Shown in pieces: positions 1-9,085 of a stretch of 64,000 nucleotides of DNA. A model generated the notes under the pieces. The model searched no databases, was not told the DNA's origin, and saw only the letters and a list, made by a program, of their open reading frames with translations. Each line of letters begins with the position of its first letter. The stretch's first letter is position 1. The translations under genes were made by a program, and so were the position numbers. The stretch is taken from assembly GCF_021021415.1 (NCBI RefSeq), contig NZ_JAINWJ010000014.1:1-64000 (forward strand), given 5' to 3'. Source of the DNA: Martelella mediterranea (GTDB lineage: Bacteria; Pseudomonadota; Alphaproteobacteria; Rhizobiales; Rhizobiaceae).

Positions 1-1
1 T

Positions 2-112
2 GTCAAGCTGATTACCGATGCGGCGCAGACGACGCTTACGAAAAATCCAACATCCGGCGGACCAATAAATGGCGCACAGCAAAATGCTGGACGTCTAATC
101 GCAGCTGGATGA
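2..112 (+). CDS. Possible C-terminal tail of a gene entering from the left
   Basis: An open frame enters from the left edge and ends at a TGA at 110-112, giving 36 residues rich in Ala, Gly, Thr and Asn. No domain is recognisable. It would converge on the minus-strand gtrA-like gene that ends at 150. A real short coding tail and chance are both possible, so this is a weak call. Confidence 0.25.
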   Translation, partial: VKLITDAAQTTLTKNPTSGGPINGAQQNAGRLIAAG

Positions 113-149
113 AACCTCAGCGGCAGGTCAACGGTTCAGAAACTCTATC

Positions 150-566
150 TCAACGTTTTGAGAAAGTGAAATACTTGTGCAGGAAATAACTTGTTATGGT
201 TGGGCTGAGAACACCGATACTATGGGCGACCGTCTCGGAGTGGCGCACAAACCCGATCCAGGGGAAAACATAGTCCTCAAGGCCGACGCTGATAAGCCAG
301 ATCTGGAAAAGTGCGAAAAGATTGACCAATCCGAAACGAATGTACTCCTGGTGGAGATGACGGCCGGAGCGCTCGAAAGCGAACGCCCTCATCAAAACAT
401 AGGCCGTTGTCATGCCGAATAGATAAGCAATAATGATGGCGGGCGTGAAGCCCATAAAATTGGACAGCTCGATCCGCGTGAGAATGTTGACCAGAGCGGC
501 AACGCCTCCTGCAAACAGGAATCGCATGAACGGTGACCGAAAGCTGGCCTCTAAAAAGGCCCTCAT
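150..566 (-). CDS. GtrA family membrane protein
   Basis: This is a 138-residue polytopic protein with about four hydrophobic segments and the GtrA pattern: an early RFLFAGGVAALVN helix, a central Ala/Tyr-rich helix, and a C-terminal YFLHKYFTF-type end. GtrA proteins are linked to movement or use of polyprenyl-phosphate sugars at the inner membrane. The ATG overlaps the stop of the upstream FAD enzyme by 4 bases (ATGA), so it is the last gene of the minus-strand operon. In mycobacteria a GtrA-family protein (Rv3789) sits beside dprE1/dprE2, which matches the context here. Its exact role, flippase or transferase partner, is inference. Confidence 0.8.
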   Translation of the reverse strand: MRAFLEASFRSPFMRFLFAGGVAALVNILTRIELSNFMGFTPAIIIAYLFGMTTAYVLMRAFAFERSGRHLHQEYIRFGLVNLFALFQIWLISVGLEDYVFPWIGFVRHSETVAHSIGVLSPTITSYFLHKYFTFSKR

Positions 567-1846
567 CCGTCAATAGCCTCGGCCATCATCTGGCCGTAAC
601 GCACACTCTCGGCAATACCTCTGTCTTCCGGATAATAATAGCAGGTGTCAGCGATCTGCAGGCCTCTAATCGGGGTCTCGATCGGTGGCAATTTGTCGAG
701 GAAATCGGGCTCGCACACAGGCTGAGCATAACGAAGACGCCCGACAGTCGAATCCAGGAGATCGGTATCCTTGATCTCCGGATTGATCTTGCGAATATAT
801 GAGAAGGCCTCGTCAACAAACTGCTGATCGGTCCAGTTCCACTTCGACTGTGTCGTCGGCATATAATACGGCACATAGACGATAGTATCTTTAACAGGGC
901 GGAGATTTGAAAATTCAATCAGCCCTGGAACCTCCATCCCCTCTTCGACAATATTCAGCCAGAAATTCTTGCTGATTGAAGTCTTCAAGCGAAGCAGCAG
1001 GCAGACAACGCCGATATTCTTGATCGCATCATATTGATCTTTCCAGTCCTGCGGCAGGTCTGGAACCAGGTTGGAAACCAGAGGGGTCGGCACAGTCGAA
1101 ATCACAGCATCCGCTTCGAAAAAGCGATCGCCGGCCTTCACGCCCGAGACGCGACCATTTTCAGCAACGACTTGCTCTACCTTGGTTGCCAGATGCAGGC
1201 GACCGCCATTTTCCTCATACGCAGAAACCAAAGCATCCACGAGTGTCTGGCTACCGCCTTCTATGTACCCGAGCTCTTCCTGAAACACCGTTTTCCGGGA
1301 GTTTCCGACACGTCTGACGCGCGTTGCGATCCAGGAAGCCGAAATTTCATCTGCCAGCTCGTAAAACTTCAGATCCATCAGCCGCTTCCAGAGCGTATTG
1401 TAGACCTCTTTTCCGGAGCCTTTTTCCAGCCATTCGCGTGCGGTAAGGGACTCGATTTTCCTGAAGTTCTTGGCCTTGGTCGTCAGGAACATATGCAGGC
1501 CAGTGCGCAGTTTGGCGCCAAAGCTGAGATGCGGGAAACGAAGCAACGCAAAGGGCTCACCCCAAGCATGGATCTTGCCCTTGATATAATACGCCATCGA
1601 TGTTGCGCGCCAGCGAAGCTTATCTTCTATCCCCAGCTCTTTCATCAACGCGAAAGTCGGCTCGTCCGACTTGCAAATGAAATGGTAGAAACGTTCGATG
1701 GACAAGCCGCCAAAGTCGAAATGTGCGGCCATACCGCCGGGCACGCTGTCGATTTCAATAAGGTCAACCTCGTGGCCAAGCTTCGCCGCCCGATAGGCTG
1801 CGGCAAGCCCCATGGCGCCAGCTCCGATTACAACGACTCGACTCAT
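563..1846 (-). CDS. FAD-dependent amine-oxidase-like oxidoreductase
   Basis: The protein of about 427 residues opens with a dinucleotide-binding fingerprint (VVIGAGAMGLAAAY...E) followed by PGGMA, typical of the flavin amine oxidase / protoporphyrinogen-oxidase / UDP-galactopyranose-mutase-like superfamily. The C-terminal GLQIADTCYYYPEDRG stretch resembles the closing FAD-contact region. The ATG at 1846 is preferred because GAAGGATAG lies just upstream. An in-frame TTG at 1861 would give a 4-base overlap with the previous gene. It lies inside the arabinose-donor-like operon. The substrate is unknown; a sugar-ring or lipid-linked sugar oxidation is only a guess. Confidence 0.75.
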   Translation of the reverse strand: MSRVVVIGAGAMGLAAAYRAAKLGHEVDLIEIDSVPGGMAAHFDFGGLSIERFYHFICKSDEPTFALMKELGIEDKLRWRATSMAYYIKGKIHAWGEPFALLRFPHLSFGAKLRTGLHMFLTTKAKNFRKIESLTAREWLEKGSGKEVYNTLWKRLMDLKFYELADEISASWIATRVRRVGNSRKTVFQEELGYIEGGSQTLVDALVSAYEENGGRLHLATKVEQVVAENGRVSGVKAGDRFFEADAVISTVPTPLVSNLVPDLPQDWKDQYDAIKNIGVVCLLLRLKTSISKNFWLNIVEEGMEVPGLIEFSNLRPVKDTIVYVPYYMPTTQSKWNWTDQQFVDEAFSYIRKINPEIKDTDLLDSTVGRLRYAQPVCEPDFLDKLPPIETPIRGLQIADTCYYYPEDRGIAESVRYGQMMAEAIDG

Positions 1847-1857
1847 TCCACTATCCT

Positions 1858-2790
1858 TCAAAAATCCAGTACGATCTTGCCATAGGTCGAATCGAGATAG
1901 GTCTCGCGGATCGCATCCCTAAGTGGGGTCGCGGACACATCAAATATCTGCGGCCAGTCTATAACCGGAAAGGTCTCTGGCAGGACCAGCGCTTCGAGCT
2001 GGCTGGTGGTGAAGGGAGGGTTGCTGTTCAGCTTGCCATAGACGAACAGAAGCAACCAAAACAGGCTGTACGGAATGTGCACGATTCGGGCCTTGGGCTT
2101 CACCGTCTCATGGATCAGCCGGATGAGATCACCGTAGTAGATCTTTTCGAGGCCGGAGATATCGTACGTGCCGGTCTTTTGGCTATCGAGCGATGATATG
2201 ATGATCGCTGCAAAGTCACCGACATAAAGCGGCTGACGTGTAAACTTGCCATCGCGCGGAATTGGGAACACGGCGGTCCGATCCATGAAACGACGCAACC
2301 AACCGAGATGCTTCCTGTCAAACCAGCCAAACATCAATGTCGGACGAAGCACCACATGCGGGATATCCTTCACCTGATCAATCAGTTGCTCCTGACGGGT
2401 CTTCGTCTGCGTGTAAAAGTCATCGGCTTCCGAGTTGACGACGGAAGATGAGATGTGAACGAAATAGGGCACTTTGTGGCGACGCATGGCGGCGACAATG
2501 TTTTCCGTCGCGACAACATTGTTGTCGATAAACTCCTGCTCATCAAGCCCGCCGATTTGCGCCTGGTTCAGCAGAACGGAATCAGCTCCTTCAAAATGAA
2601 CTTCCCAGTCGCCCGGCTCAGCCAGGTCCGCTTCCACTACCTCAATTTCCGGATGGAGCTTGCGAAGCAGTGCGGTATTGGTCGGATGTTTGTCAATCGC
2701 CAGAAGCTTCAAGTCGGGCCGGTTGCTGAGGCGTGCAATGACATTCTGGCCAACCAGACCAGCGGCGCCGGTAATAACAAGTTTTTTCAT
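1858..2790 (-). CDS. NAD-dependent epimerase/dehydratase family protein
   Basis: This extended short-chain dehydrogenase of about 310 residues starts MKKLVITGAAGLVGQNV, the glycine-rich NAD(P) loop. ISSSVVNSE and a later YTQTK (YxxxK-type) motif follow. The ATG at 2790 overlaps the upstream SDR stop (ATGA), whereas a longer frame upstream would run through that neighbour. Homologues act on nucleotide sugars or related substrates. Its place between the dprE2-like and FAD genes suggests a role in making or modifying the same lipid-linked sugar. The reaction cannot be read from the sequence. Confidence 0.75.
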   Translation of the reverse strand: MKKLVITGAAGLVGQNVIARLSNRPDLKLLAIDKHPTNTALLRKLHPEIEVVEADLAEPGDWEVHFEGADSVLLNQAQIGGLDEQEFIDNNVVATENIVAAMRRHKVPYFVHISSSVVNSEADDFYTQTKTRQEQLIDQVKDIPHVVLRPTLMFGWFDRKHLGWLRRFMDRTAVFPIPRDGKFTRQPLYVGDFAAIIISSLDSQKTGTYDISGLEKIYYGDLIRLIHETVKPKARIVHIPYSLFWLLLFVYGKLNSNPPFTTSQLEALVLPETFPVIDWPQIFDVSATPLRDAIRETYLDSTYGKIVLDF

Positions 2791-3524
2791 CAAATATCCA
2801 TTCGGTTGAAAATCGCAGACGGAAGATTGCGAATGATCAACATGATGTAGCGCCAGAACCAGGGGGCATAGTGAATGCCACCTTTGCGACCGCATCTTTC
2901 GACTACTTTGGCGATTTGTTCGGGAGTGGCCCACAGCAATCCGCCGCGTTCCATGCCCTCTGTCATGGGTGTAATCGTCGGGCCGGGTTTCACGAGACCG
3001 GCCCGTGGCCCCTTGTTGGCGAAGCGATGGGAAATCCCCTCAACAAGAGTCTCGAGTCCAGCCTTTGCCGCTCCATAAACAAAATTCGCGCGTCGACCGC
3101 GATCACCGGCAACGGAACCGATGACTACCAGGTTTCCATGACCCTGGCTCTCAAGCAGATTGGCCGCAGCAAGACACCATTGTGCAGCAGACGTGAAGTT
3201 CACCGCCAATATCTCGGCAGCGACCTTTTCATCCTGCTCGGCTTCGGGTTGGTTGCCGAGCGTTCCATAGGCGAGAAGTATAAGGTCAACGCCGCCGATC
3301 AGCTCTCGCGCATGATTCAGACCGGCGTCCTTATCGCCACAGTTCCCAAGGTCAGCCACAAGCGTCTTGACCAAAACCGCACCGCGCACAACGAGGTCAT
3401 TCGCTATGACGACAAGCCGGTCTTCATTGCGGCCGACAAGCACGATCTCAGCCTTTTTCGCTGCGTAAAGCTTGGCTGTCTCCGTCGCAATGGCGGACGT
3501 GCCACCGAGGATCACGACCTTCAT
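2790..3524 (-). CDS. SDR reductase, DprE2-like (polyprenyl-P-2-ketoribose reductase candidate)
   Basis: The protein has 244 residues with a classical SDR fold: GGTSAIATE at the N-terminus for NAD(P), LLAYGTLGNQ in place of the NNAG motif, a serine near VVIGSVAGDRG, and YGAAKAGLE containing the YxxxK catalytic pair. Length and motifs resemble DprE2, which reduces the 2-keto intermediate made by DprE1 to decaprenyl-phospho-arabinose. It lies 2 bases downstream of the DprE1-like gene, the same pairing as in actinobacteria. The family match is strong; the exact substrate is inferred from the neighbours. Confidence 0.75.
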   Translation of the reverse strand: MKVVILGGTSAIATETAKLYAAKKAEIVLVGRNEDRLVVIANDLVVRGAVLVKTLVADLGNCGDKDAGLNHARELIGGVDLILLAYGTLGNQPEAEQDEKVAAEILAVNFTSAAQWCLAAANLLESQGHGNLVVIGSVAGDRGRRANFVYGAAKAGLETLVEGISHRFANKGPRAGLVKPGPTITPMTEGMERGGLLWATPEQIAKVVERCGRKGGIHYAPWFWRYIMLIIRNLPSAIFNRMDI

Positions 3525-3526
3525 GT

Positions 3527-4870
3527 TTAGTCCCCCACATATGAAACGCGCTGCCAGAAAAGCGATGAAAAACCCGGATCGACATGGTTGGAGAATGCCT
3601 GCCAGTTCTCAAATCCAGATTGGAACATACGAGCAGACATGCGTCCATCCTTAGCCGGGTAAAGCCGACCGCCTGCTTCCTGCACGATATCGTCCAACCG
3701 ATCAAGAAGGGCAAGCGTCGAAGGCCCATGATTGGGAAAGTCGAGTGCAAGCGTCGTGCCAGGCTTGGGGAAGGAAATCATTCCAGGAGCTTTGCGATGA
3801 CCAAAGGTTTTCAGGACAGCCAGAAATGATCCCTGTCCGCCACGTTCGATCGCGTTCAACATCTCGCGTGTTGCATCCCGCTGATTTTCCGGAGGAACAA
3901 CCGACTGATACTGGAACATGCCGCCGCGTCCATACATTCGGTTCCAATGTCCGATTGAATCAAGAGGATAGAAGAACGGATAAAGCGACACAGTCGCATT
4001 TTTTCGAGAAAGGCGTCCTTTCCAGTAATACAGTTTGTTGAAAGTCGAAATTGAATACCGATTCATGCACATCGTCGGCAGTTCGACCGGCATTGAAAAG
4101 CGTGTATTGCCTGCCCTAGGCCGGGCCGCCCCGTTCTTTGCATGGTTGCCGCGCACGAAAAGCCCGCGCCCTGTTGAAAGTCCGCCGGCCATGCAGTCGA
4201 TCCAAGACACCGTGTATTCATGCGTTTCATCGCTTCTGCTGGACAGCTCGAAAAATTCATCGAGATTGCCAAAGGCGATCGTCTCCGCATCTATATAGCC
4301 ATTCGACGCAGGAACTACTTCGAGCTCGACCCAGGTGATGAGGCCAGTCAAACCAAGGCCTCCAATCGTGGCGCGGAACAGTCCGCTTTGGTCGTCCGGA
4401 CCGAGAATTATCTCCCGCCCATCGGAACGGAGCAGACCCAGCTTTCGCACCCAATCTCCGATGGAGCCATTTCTGTGATGGTTTTTGCCATGAACGTCAT
4501 TGGCCACGGCACCGCCGAGCGTAACAAAACGTGTCCCCGGTGTGACCGGCAGAAAAAGCTGGTTCTCAAGAAGCAAAGGAATAAGCATATCGAAAGAGGC
4601 GCCGGCTTCCGCTCGCAACAACCTGTTCTCTCGATCAAGTGAGATCATTCTCGAGACCTGGTCCATCCTGATTACGGCACCAGCCGGATTGAGGACGCTA
4701 TCTCCGTATGACCGGCGCAGTCCGGCAGCCAGCAATGGCTGATCTTTCCCGACAGCGGTTGCCACCAGGCCCTGCAGTTCATCCCGCCAATGTGGGACGG
4801 CGACCCGATGCTGTGCCTTGACGACACGGCCCCAAGACTGGAAATCATCTACAACATGAAAGCGGTTCAT
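3527..4870 (-). CDS. FAD-binding oxidase, DprE1-like (polyprenyl-P-ribose 2'-oxidase candidate)
   Basis: The product is 447 residues with an FAD_binding_4 (PP-loop) N-terminal half, LRRSYGDS, then VTPGTRFVTLGGAVANDVHG, very like the GTR-VTxGGAIAxDVHGKNHH signature of DprE1. An ALO-type C-terminal domain follows. DprE1 oxidises the 2'-hydroxyl of decaprenylphosphoryl-ribose. The ATG at 4870 overlaps the upstream UbiA-fusion stop by 4 bases and suits the DprE1 length. In-frame codons further upstream lie inside the neighbour. Translational coupling with the dprE2-like gene supports one pathway. Lipid carrier length and sugar are inferred. Confidence 0.8.
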   Translation of the reverse strand: MNRFHVVDDFQSWGRVVKAQHRVAVPHWRDELQGLVATAVGKDQPLLAAGLRRSYGDSVLNPAGAVIRMDQVSRMISLDRENRLLRAEAGASFDMLIPLLLENQLFLPVTPGTRFVTLGGAVANDVHGKNHHRNGSIGDWVRKLGLLRSDGREIILGPDDQSGLFRATIGGLGLTGLITWVELEVVPASNGYIDAETIAFGNLDEFFELSSRSDETHEYTVSWIDCMAGGLSTGRGLFVRGNHAKNGAARPRAGNTRFSMPVELPTMCMNRYSISTFNKLYYWKGRLSRKNATVSLYPFFYPLDSIGHWNRMYGRGGMFQYQSVVPPENQRDATREMLNAIERGGQGSFLAVLKTFGHRKAPGMISFPKPGTTLALDFPNHGPSTLALLDRLDDIVQEAGGRLYPAKDGRMSARMFQSGFENWQAFSNHVDPGFSSLFWQRVSYVGD

Positions 4871-6330
4871 AGCGCACCGACGAACAACAACGCGATCAGC
4901 AGTGCAAGCCATAGACTTACACGATCGCGAATGGCAAAGCTGACCGGATCATCCGTCATCTTGCCGCGATGGGAAAGAAGCCAGATGCGCCCAAGCCAGA
5001 TCGAAAGCAGAAGTGGAATCCCCCCCAGTAACTCGGGACGGGCATAGGCGTTCCCGGGGAGCATTTCCTGCAATATAAACAAAACGATCACGACGAGCGA
5101 TGCCAATGCTGCTCCGACACCAATCGCCAGCGTCAACGGTTCATCCTCAGGCTCATAACCGCGCGCCCTCAGACTTTCGCTTCCCAAGGCGCTTGCACGC
5201 AGTATTTCTGTATGCCGCTTCGCTGCAGCCAGGGAGAAAAAGAAGAAAACAGCGAAGGTGAGCAGCCAAGCCGGGCTCGGTCCGTCAATCAAGACGATGC
5301 CCACGACGAGACGGATGGTGAACAACACTCCGATAACCAGCATATCCAACAGAGGCACGCGCTTCAGTCCGAGTGAATAAGCACCAGTGAGCACGAGATA
5401 GCCCAGAAGCGCCAGGAGAAGCTTCAGCGACAAGAACGCGGCAATCCCGAAGCCGAGGATGAACAAGGCCAACGATAAAGCCAAGCCTGTCCTGATAGAC
5501 AAAGCACCGCTTGCAAGCGCACGGTTCTTCTTCGACCAGTGAAGACGGTCAGACCTGAGATCGGAAATGTCGTTGAGGAGGTACGTCCCCGACGTAACGG
5601 AAAGTAGGGCAATGAAGGCAAGAACAGTCTCCAGAACAAGGGCAATATCCCCCCACGCGTGAGCCAATATGAGCGGGACAAAAACCAGCGCATTCTTGCT
5701 CCAGTGATGAACGCGAATGGCCTTGGCAATAGCACTCACGCTCAGGCGCGGATTCTCAAAGCGTTCGAGGACTGGAATATCGAGTCTATCAACTGCCTTC
5801 TTGACGTCGCCCGAAATGCCGGCCGTCACGATCCCCTTGCTATGACGCCAGATTTCAAGATCGGCCCGATCGTTGCCAACATAGATGAATCCGTCGGGAA
5901 ACCGGTCCACCAGATGCCGTGCCTTAGCCGCACCTTTGAGATTCTCACCGTTCGACCCCACAGCAGTCGCAAAAATACCCAATGACGCGGCAACCGCATC
6001 GACAATGCGTTGGTCGGCAGCAGAGCAGAGATGAAGTTCACACCCCTCCTGCTTCTTCTGATGCAGCCAGGAAACCAGATCCTCCCGAAAGGGCAGCGGA
6101 AAATCGACCAAGGACACCACATCAGCGACCTTTGCCTTGAATGCATGCCGCCCGTTCGCCAATGTCCACGCGCAGGAAAGCAGCGTCTGAGGATGGCGGA
6201 AGAGAGCAATCATAAGGCTCTCATGAAGAGAATCGGAATGAACGAGTGTCCCATCCAGATCGACAACTATCGGATATTGAACGTGCTGTGCATTTCCCAA
6301 GGGCGTCATCTCGGACGACGAAATCATCAT
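4867..6330 (-). CDS. HAD phosphatase-UbiA prenyltransferase fusion (polyprenyl-P phosphoribosyltransferase candidate)
   Basis: The N-terminal 200 residues form a HAD hydrolase (VVDLDGTLVHSDS, with the DxDGT nucleophile loop). The C-terminal 280 form a UbiA-type polytopic domain with about eight membrane segments and the metal motif NDISDLRSDR. Such proteins resemble NoeC of Azorhizobium (arabinosylated Nod factor) and the mycobacterial DprR enzyme that puts 5-phosphoribose on decaprenyl phosphate. The fused HAD could remove the 5'-phosphate. Start choice is uncertain: TTG 6342, ATG 6330 or 6327, ATG 6309. It is the first gene of the tightly coupled set; 211 bases separate it from the upstream glycosyltransferase. 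Confidence 0.75.
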   Translation of the reverse strand: MMISSSEMTPLGNAQHVQYPIVVDLDGTLVHSDSLHESLMIALFRHPQTLLSCAWTLANGRHAFKAKVADVVSLVDFPLPFREDLVSWLHQKKQEGCELHLCSAADQRIVDAVAASLGIFATAVGSNGENLKGAAKARHLVDRFPDGFIYVGNDRADLEIWRHSKGIVTAGISGDVKKAVDRLDIPVLERFENPRLSVSAIAKAIRVHHWSKNALVFVPLILAHAWGDIALVLETVLAFIALLSVTSGTYLLNDISDLRSDRLHWSKKNRALASGALSIRTGLALSLALFILGFGIAAFLSLKLLLALLGYLVLTGAYSLGLKRVPLLDMLVIGVLFTIRLVVGIVLIDGPSPAWLLTFAVFFFFSLAAAKRHTEILRASALGSESLRARGYEPEDEPLTLAIGVGAALASLVVIVLFILQEMLPGNAYARPELLGGIPLLLSIWLGRIWLLSHRGKMTDDPVSFAIRDRVSLWLALLIALLFVGAL

Positions 6331-6553
6331 GAGTATTCTCAACTCTTCAAAGGCAGACTTAAAGATAGACGAGCAATATCAGCAGGCAGCAGTTCGACCA
6401 AGTCTCGAATATCCATGCAGAATACAATCACCTAGCCATAGACGCCAATTAGCGGACGCCGACGACGCCGATTGCATTGCACGGCTGAGCAAGCCCTAAG
6501 TCAAACTGCGGAAAAGTGCGGGGTGCAAGACGGAGACTCTCGGGCCGCGTTCT

Positions 6554-8095
6554 TCAGCCTGTGGGAATTGGAATGTTCTCGGGACGGTATACCTTGCAGA
6601 AATCAAAGACACCCGCAGCTTCATGCGCTGCGAACCAATCGTCGGCTTTGGGAGAAGCGCTCTGTTCCTGCGACCATCGGCAATCGATGATTGCGCCCAG
6701 CTGTTTGTCGCCGAATATTTTCGTTGGATTCTCGAAGATAGCGTCTACCTGCTCCTTTGGAAGCCAGTCGGGAACGGCAATACCGCGTCGTCCAGCGTAG
6801 TAGGGAACCTCAGAGGACCAATCCTGGCCGAACACAACGATCGCGTCGTCCGGATGGGTGATCTTGCTCGCGAATTGGCCTGCCTGGTATTGGGCCATGT
6901 CCGGGTGATCATGCGCGGCTTGGATGAACATGTCATTGGTGAGCGCATAATAGATTTGACTGATGGAAATCACTGCGACGGCAATGGTCGCAATAATCTT
7001 GGTCCTTGCGCCGTAGGCGACTGAGATACTTACAGTCACAGCAAGAACCGCAAATATGCCACTGGCATACAGATAATAATCGTGAACGAAATAAAGATTC
7101 GTAAATATCATAAATGACGACACGAACACCAGCATCAAGAGTACAACAAGATAAAAGAATTTCGGTCTCGCCACGACGAGAAACAGCGACAACAATGCTG
7201 ATATGCCGATGATGCCGAACAGGTCTACGAACATTCGCTTCACAACGACGCCCAGCCATAGGCCCTCGCTTATACGTTGAGAAAACGTGCCGAAATTCCA
7301 TCCTTTAAGTGAGCCTGACATTAAATAGGCAGCTGCAATCGGGTTCTCCGACTTCACGGCATCGCTGTATGCCACCCAGCCGTAACCTATAGCCAGCGGC
7401 ACCAATCCTGCGATCAGATAGGTGATAGTCAGAGGCACCAGCGCGCTCGATGTCCTTTGCCGATATAGAAGGAACAAGCAAAGAAGGAAACCAGCCAATC
7501 CCCAAACCAAAAAGGTTGTTGATTTCGTCAGCGCGGCCAGAGTTCCCATGATCACGCAGATTAAAATCTTCCCGAAGTCCTGCGGCTTCTCAATGTAAAG
7601 CAACATTGCGATCCAGGCAGCCGAGAAAAACAGGGCCGTCGATTCCATCATGAAGCTTCGCGACCAGAAGACATAGAGCGGCGAAGACAGGAAAATAATC
7701 GAGAAAATTAGAAATGACCTAGGGCCGATGGAGAGTTTGCGAAATATGAAATGAAACGGGATCAGCGTAGCAAGAAAGAAGAGGAACGAAATAGTTCGAC
7801 CGGCGGCATTCAGTGGAATCCCCATGCGGGCAAAGAGAGCTACAATGCCCTGATATACTGGGAATTCGAAGGGAATTGACCATGGCGCGCCCAGTACCGG
7901 CGTCTCGTAGCGCAGCCAGTCACCTCCATGCATAAGCCAATAGGCGGATATCGCTGTTTGCGATTGGCGGAATGCGTGCTTGTCAAATACGACATTATCG
8001 AGCGAGGAAGTGAAGAAATAAGCCAAATTGCACAGACTTAAGGCGATTAAAATGTATAAAACCGCGTCGCAATATCGGTCCTTCCTTGCAAACAT
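6554..8095 (-). CDS. GT-C fold membrane glycosyltransferase
   Basis: The protein has 513 residues with around eleven hydrophobic helices and a soluble C-terminal tail. The first periplasmic loop carries an acidic/basic FDKHAFRQSQTA motif, as in GT39/ArnT-like GT-C enzymes that use polyprenyl-phosphate sugars as donors. A clear ribosome site (AAGAGGAG) precedes the ATG at 8095. The gene is noticeably AT-richer than the centre of the window, as is the rest of the left operon. As the only transferase in the cluster it is the best candidate to use the polyprenyl-P-pentose made by the downstream genes; the acceptor is unknown. Confidence 0.7.
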   Translation of the reverse strand: MFARKDRYCDAVLYILIALSLCNLAYFFTSSLDNVVFDKHAFRQSQTAISAYWLMHGGDWLRYETPVLGAPWSIPFEFPVYQGIVALFARMGIPLNAAGRTISFLFFLATLIPFHFIFRKLSIGPRSFLIFSIIFLSSPLYVFWSRSFMMESTALFFSAAWIAMLLYIEKPQDFGKILICVIMGTLAALTKSTTFLVWGLAGFLLCLFLLYRQRTSSALVPLTITYLIAGLVPLAIGYGWVAYSDAVKSENPIAAAYLMSGSLKGWNFGTFSQRISEGLWLGVVVKRMFVDLFGIIGISALLSLFLVVARPKFFYLVVLLMLVFVSSFMIFTNLYFVHDYYLYASGIFAVLAVTVSISVAYGARTKIIATIAVAVISISQIYYALTNDMFIQAAHDHPDMAQYQAGQFASKITHPDDAIVVFGQDWSSEVPYYAGRRGIAVPDWLPKEQVDAIFENPTKIFGDKQLGAIIDCRWSQEQSASPKADDWFAAHEAAGVFDFCKVYRPENIPIPTG

Positions 8096-8327
8096 GTGCC
8101 GCTCCTCTTTTCAAACGCCTGGCAGGTAAAAAACCTTGAGAAGGCACCTATATGCTGTGCTGGCCGCTTACCAGGCATTGGCGCTTTCTGCGCGGGTCGA
8201 TGTCGCATCGTTGCAGTTCTATAAGGCGCTCATTGGTAAGGCCCGTGCCTCCGGATACTCATCGGTAATGTTCCAGTCAAGGTTGCCATATGGTCGCCTC
8301 GAAATACCTGCCAGTTTCCGGCGTTTC

Positions 8328-9040
8328 ATGATTCAGTTGGTTCGGGTTGAATTTTCGGAGATTGGTCATGCGCGGGCAGCCTGGTTTTTTGATGTTGATG
8401 AGCGGTATGCGCGGTTGAGCGCTGTCGGTGAGCGTTTCGGCGTGAGTGCTGCGAGCGTCAGCCGCTGGCGCAATCTGCACCTCCGTCAGGGTGACGCCCG
8501 ACCCGGCCCTCTTGGCGGGGATCGGAACTCCCGGAAGACCGAAGCGCATGCGATTGAGATCATGGCCTGGCTCACCGGGAATCACGACGGCATACTGTTC
8601 GAACTCCGCGATGCTCTTTCCGCTCAGGACATCATGATCAGCAAGTCGGCACTGCACCGGTTCTTGGTCCGGCATGGCCAGACACGTAAAAAAGACTGGC
8701 CACGCGATAGAGCAGAGCCGCCCCGATCTCTTGGAGCAGCGCCAGCGCTGGTTCGACGATCAACTGGACCTTGATCCCGCCAAGCTCGTCTTCATCGATG
8801 AAACCTGGACGGCCACGAACACGGCGCACACTCATGGGCGGTGCAAAAAGGGGGAGCGGCTACGCATGGGCTTTCCTCACGGCCACCGAAAGACGACTAC
8901 GCTCGTTGCGGGCCTGCGCAATACCGGAATGGTCGCGCCGCTCGTGATTGACGGGCCGATCAATGGAGAATGGTTCGAGGCCTATGTCGCGCAGGTTCTC
9001 GTCCCAACATTGAAGCCTGGAGATGTCGTCATCCTTGAAC
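8328..9040 (+). pseudogene. IS630-family transposase remnant
   Basis: A helix-turn-helix segment (GERFGVSAASVSRWR) and the start of the DDE domain are readable, but in two frames: up to HGQTRKK in one, then KKTGHAIEQSRPDLLEQ to KPGDVVILE in the next. The switch falls on AAAAAAG at 8688-8694. FIDETW contains the first catalytic Asp. The second Asp (normally in a DN motif after VVxM/L) and the Glu are missing because homology stops near 9040. IS630 elements often use frameshifting, so the A-run may be native; the 3' truncation is what inactivates it. The left boundary is approximate: 8136-8327 is open in the same frame but not recognisable. Confidence 0.75.
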
Positions 9041-9085
9041 CGCGCCGGGTTTGCCGGAGATCCCAACTCCTGAGAAGTCGGGTCT

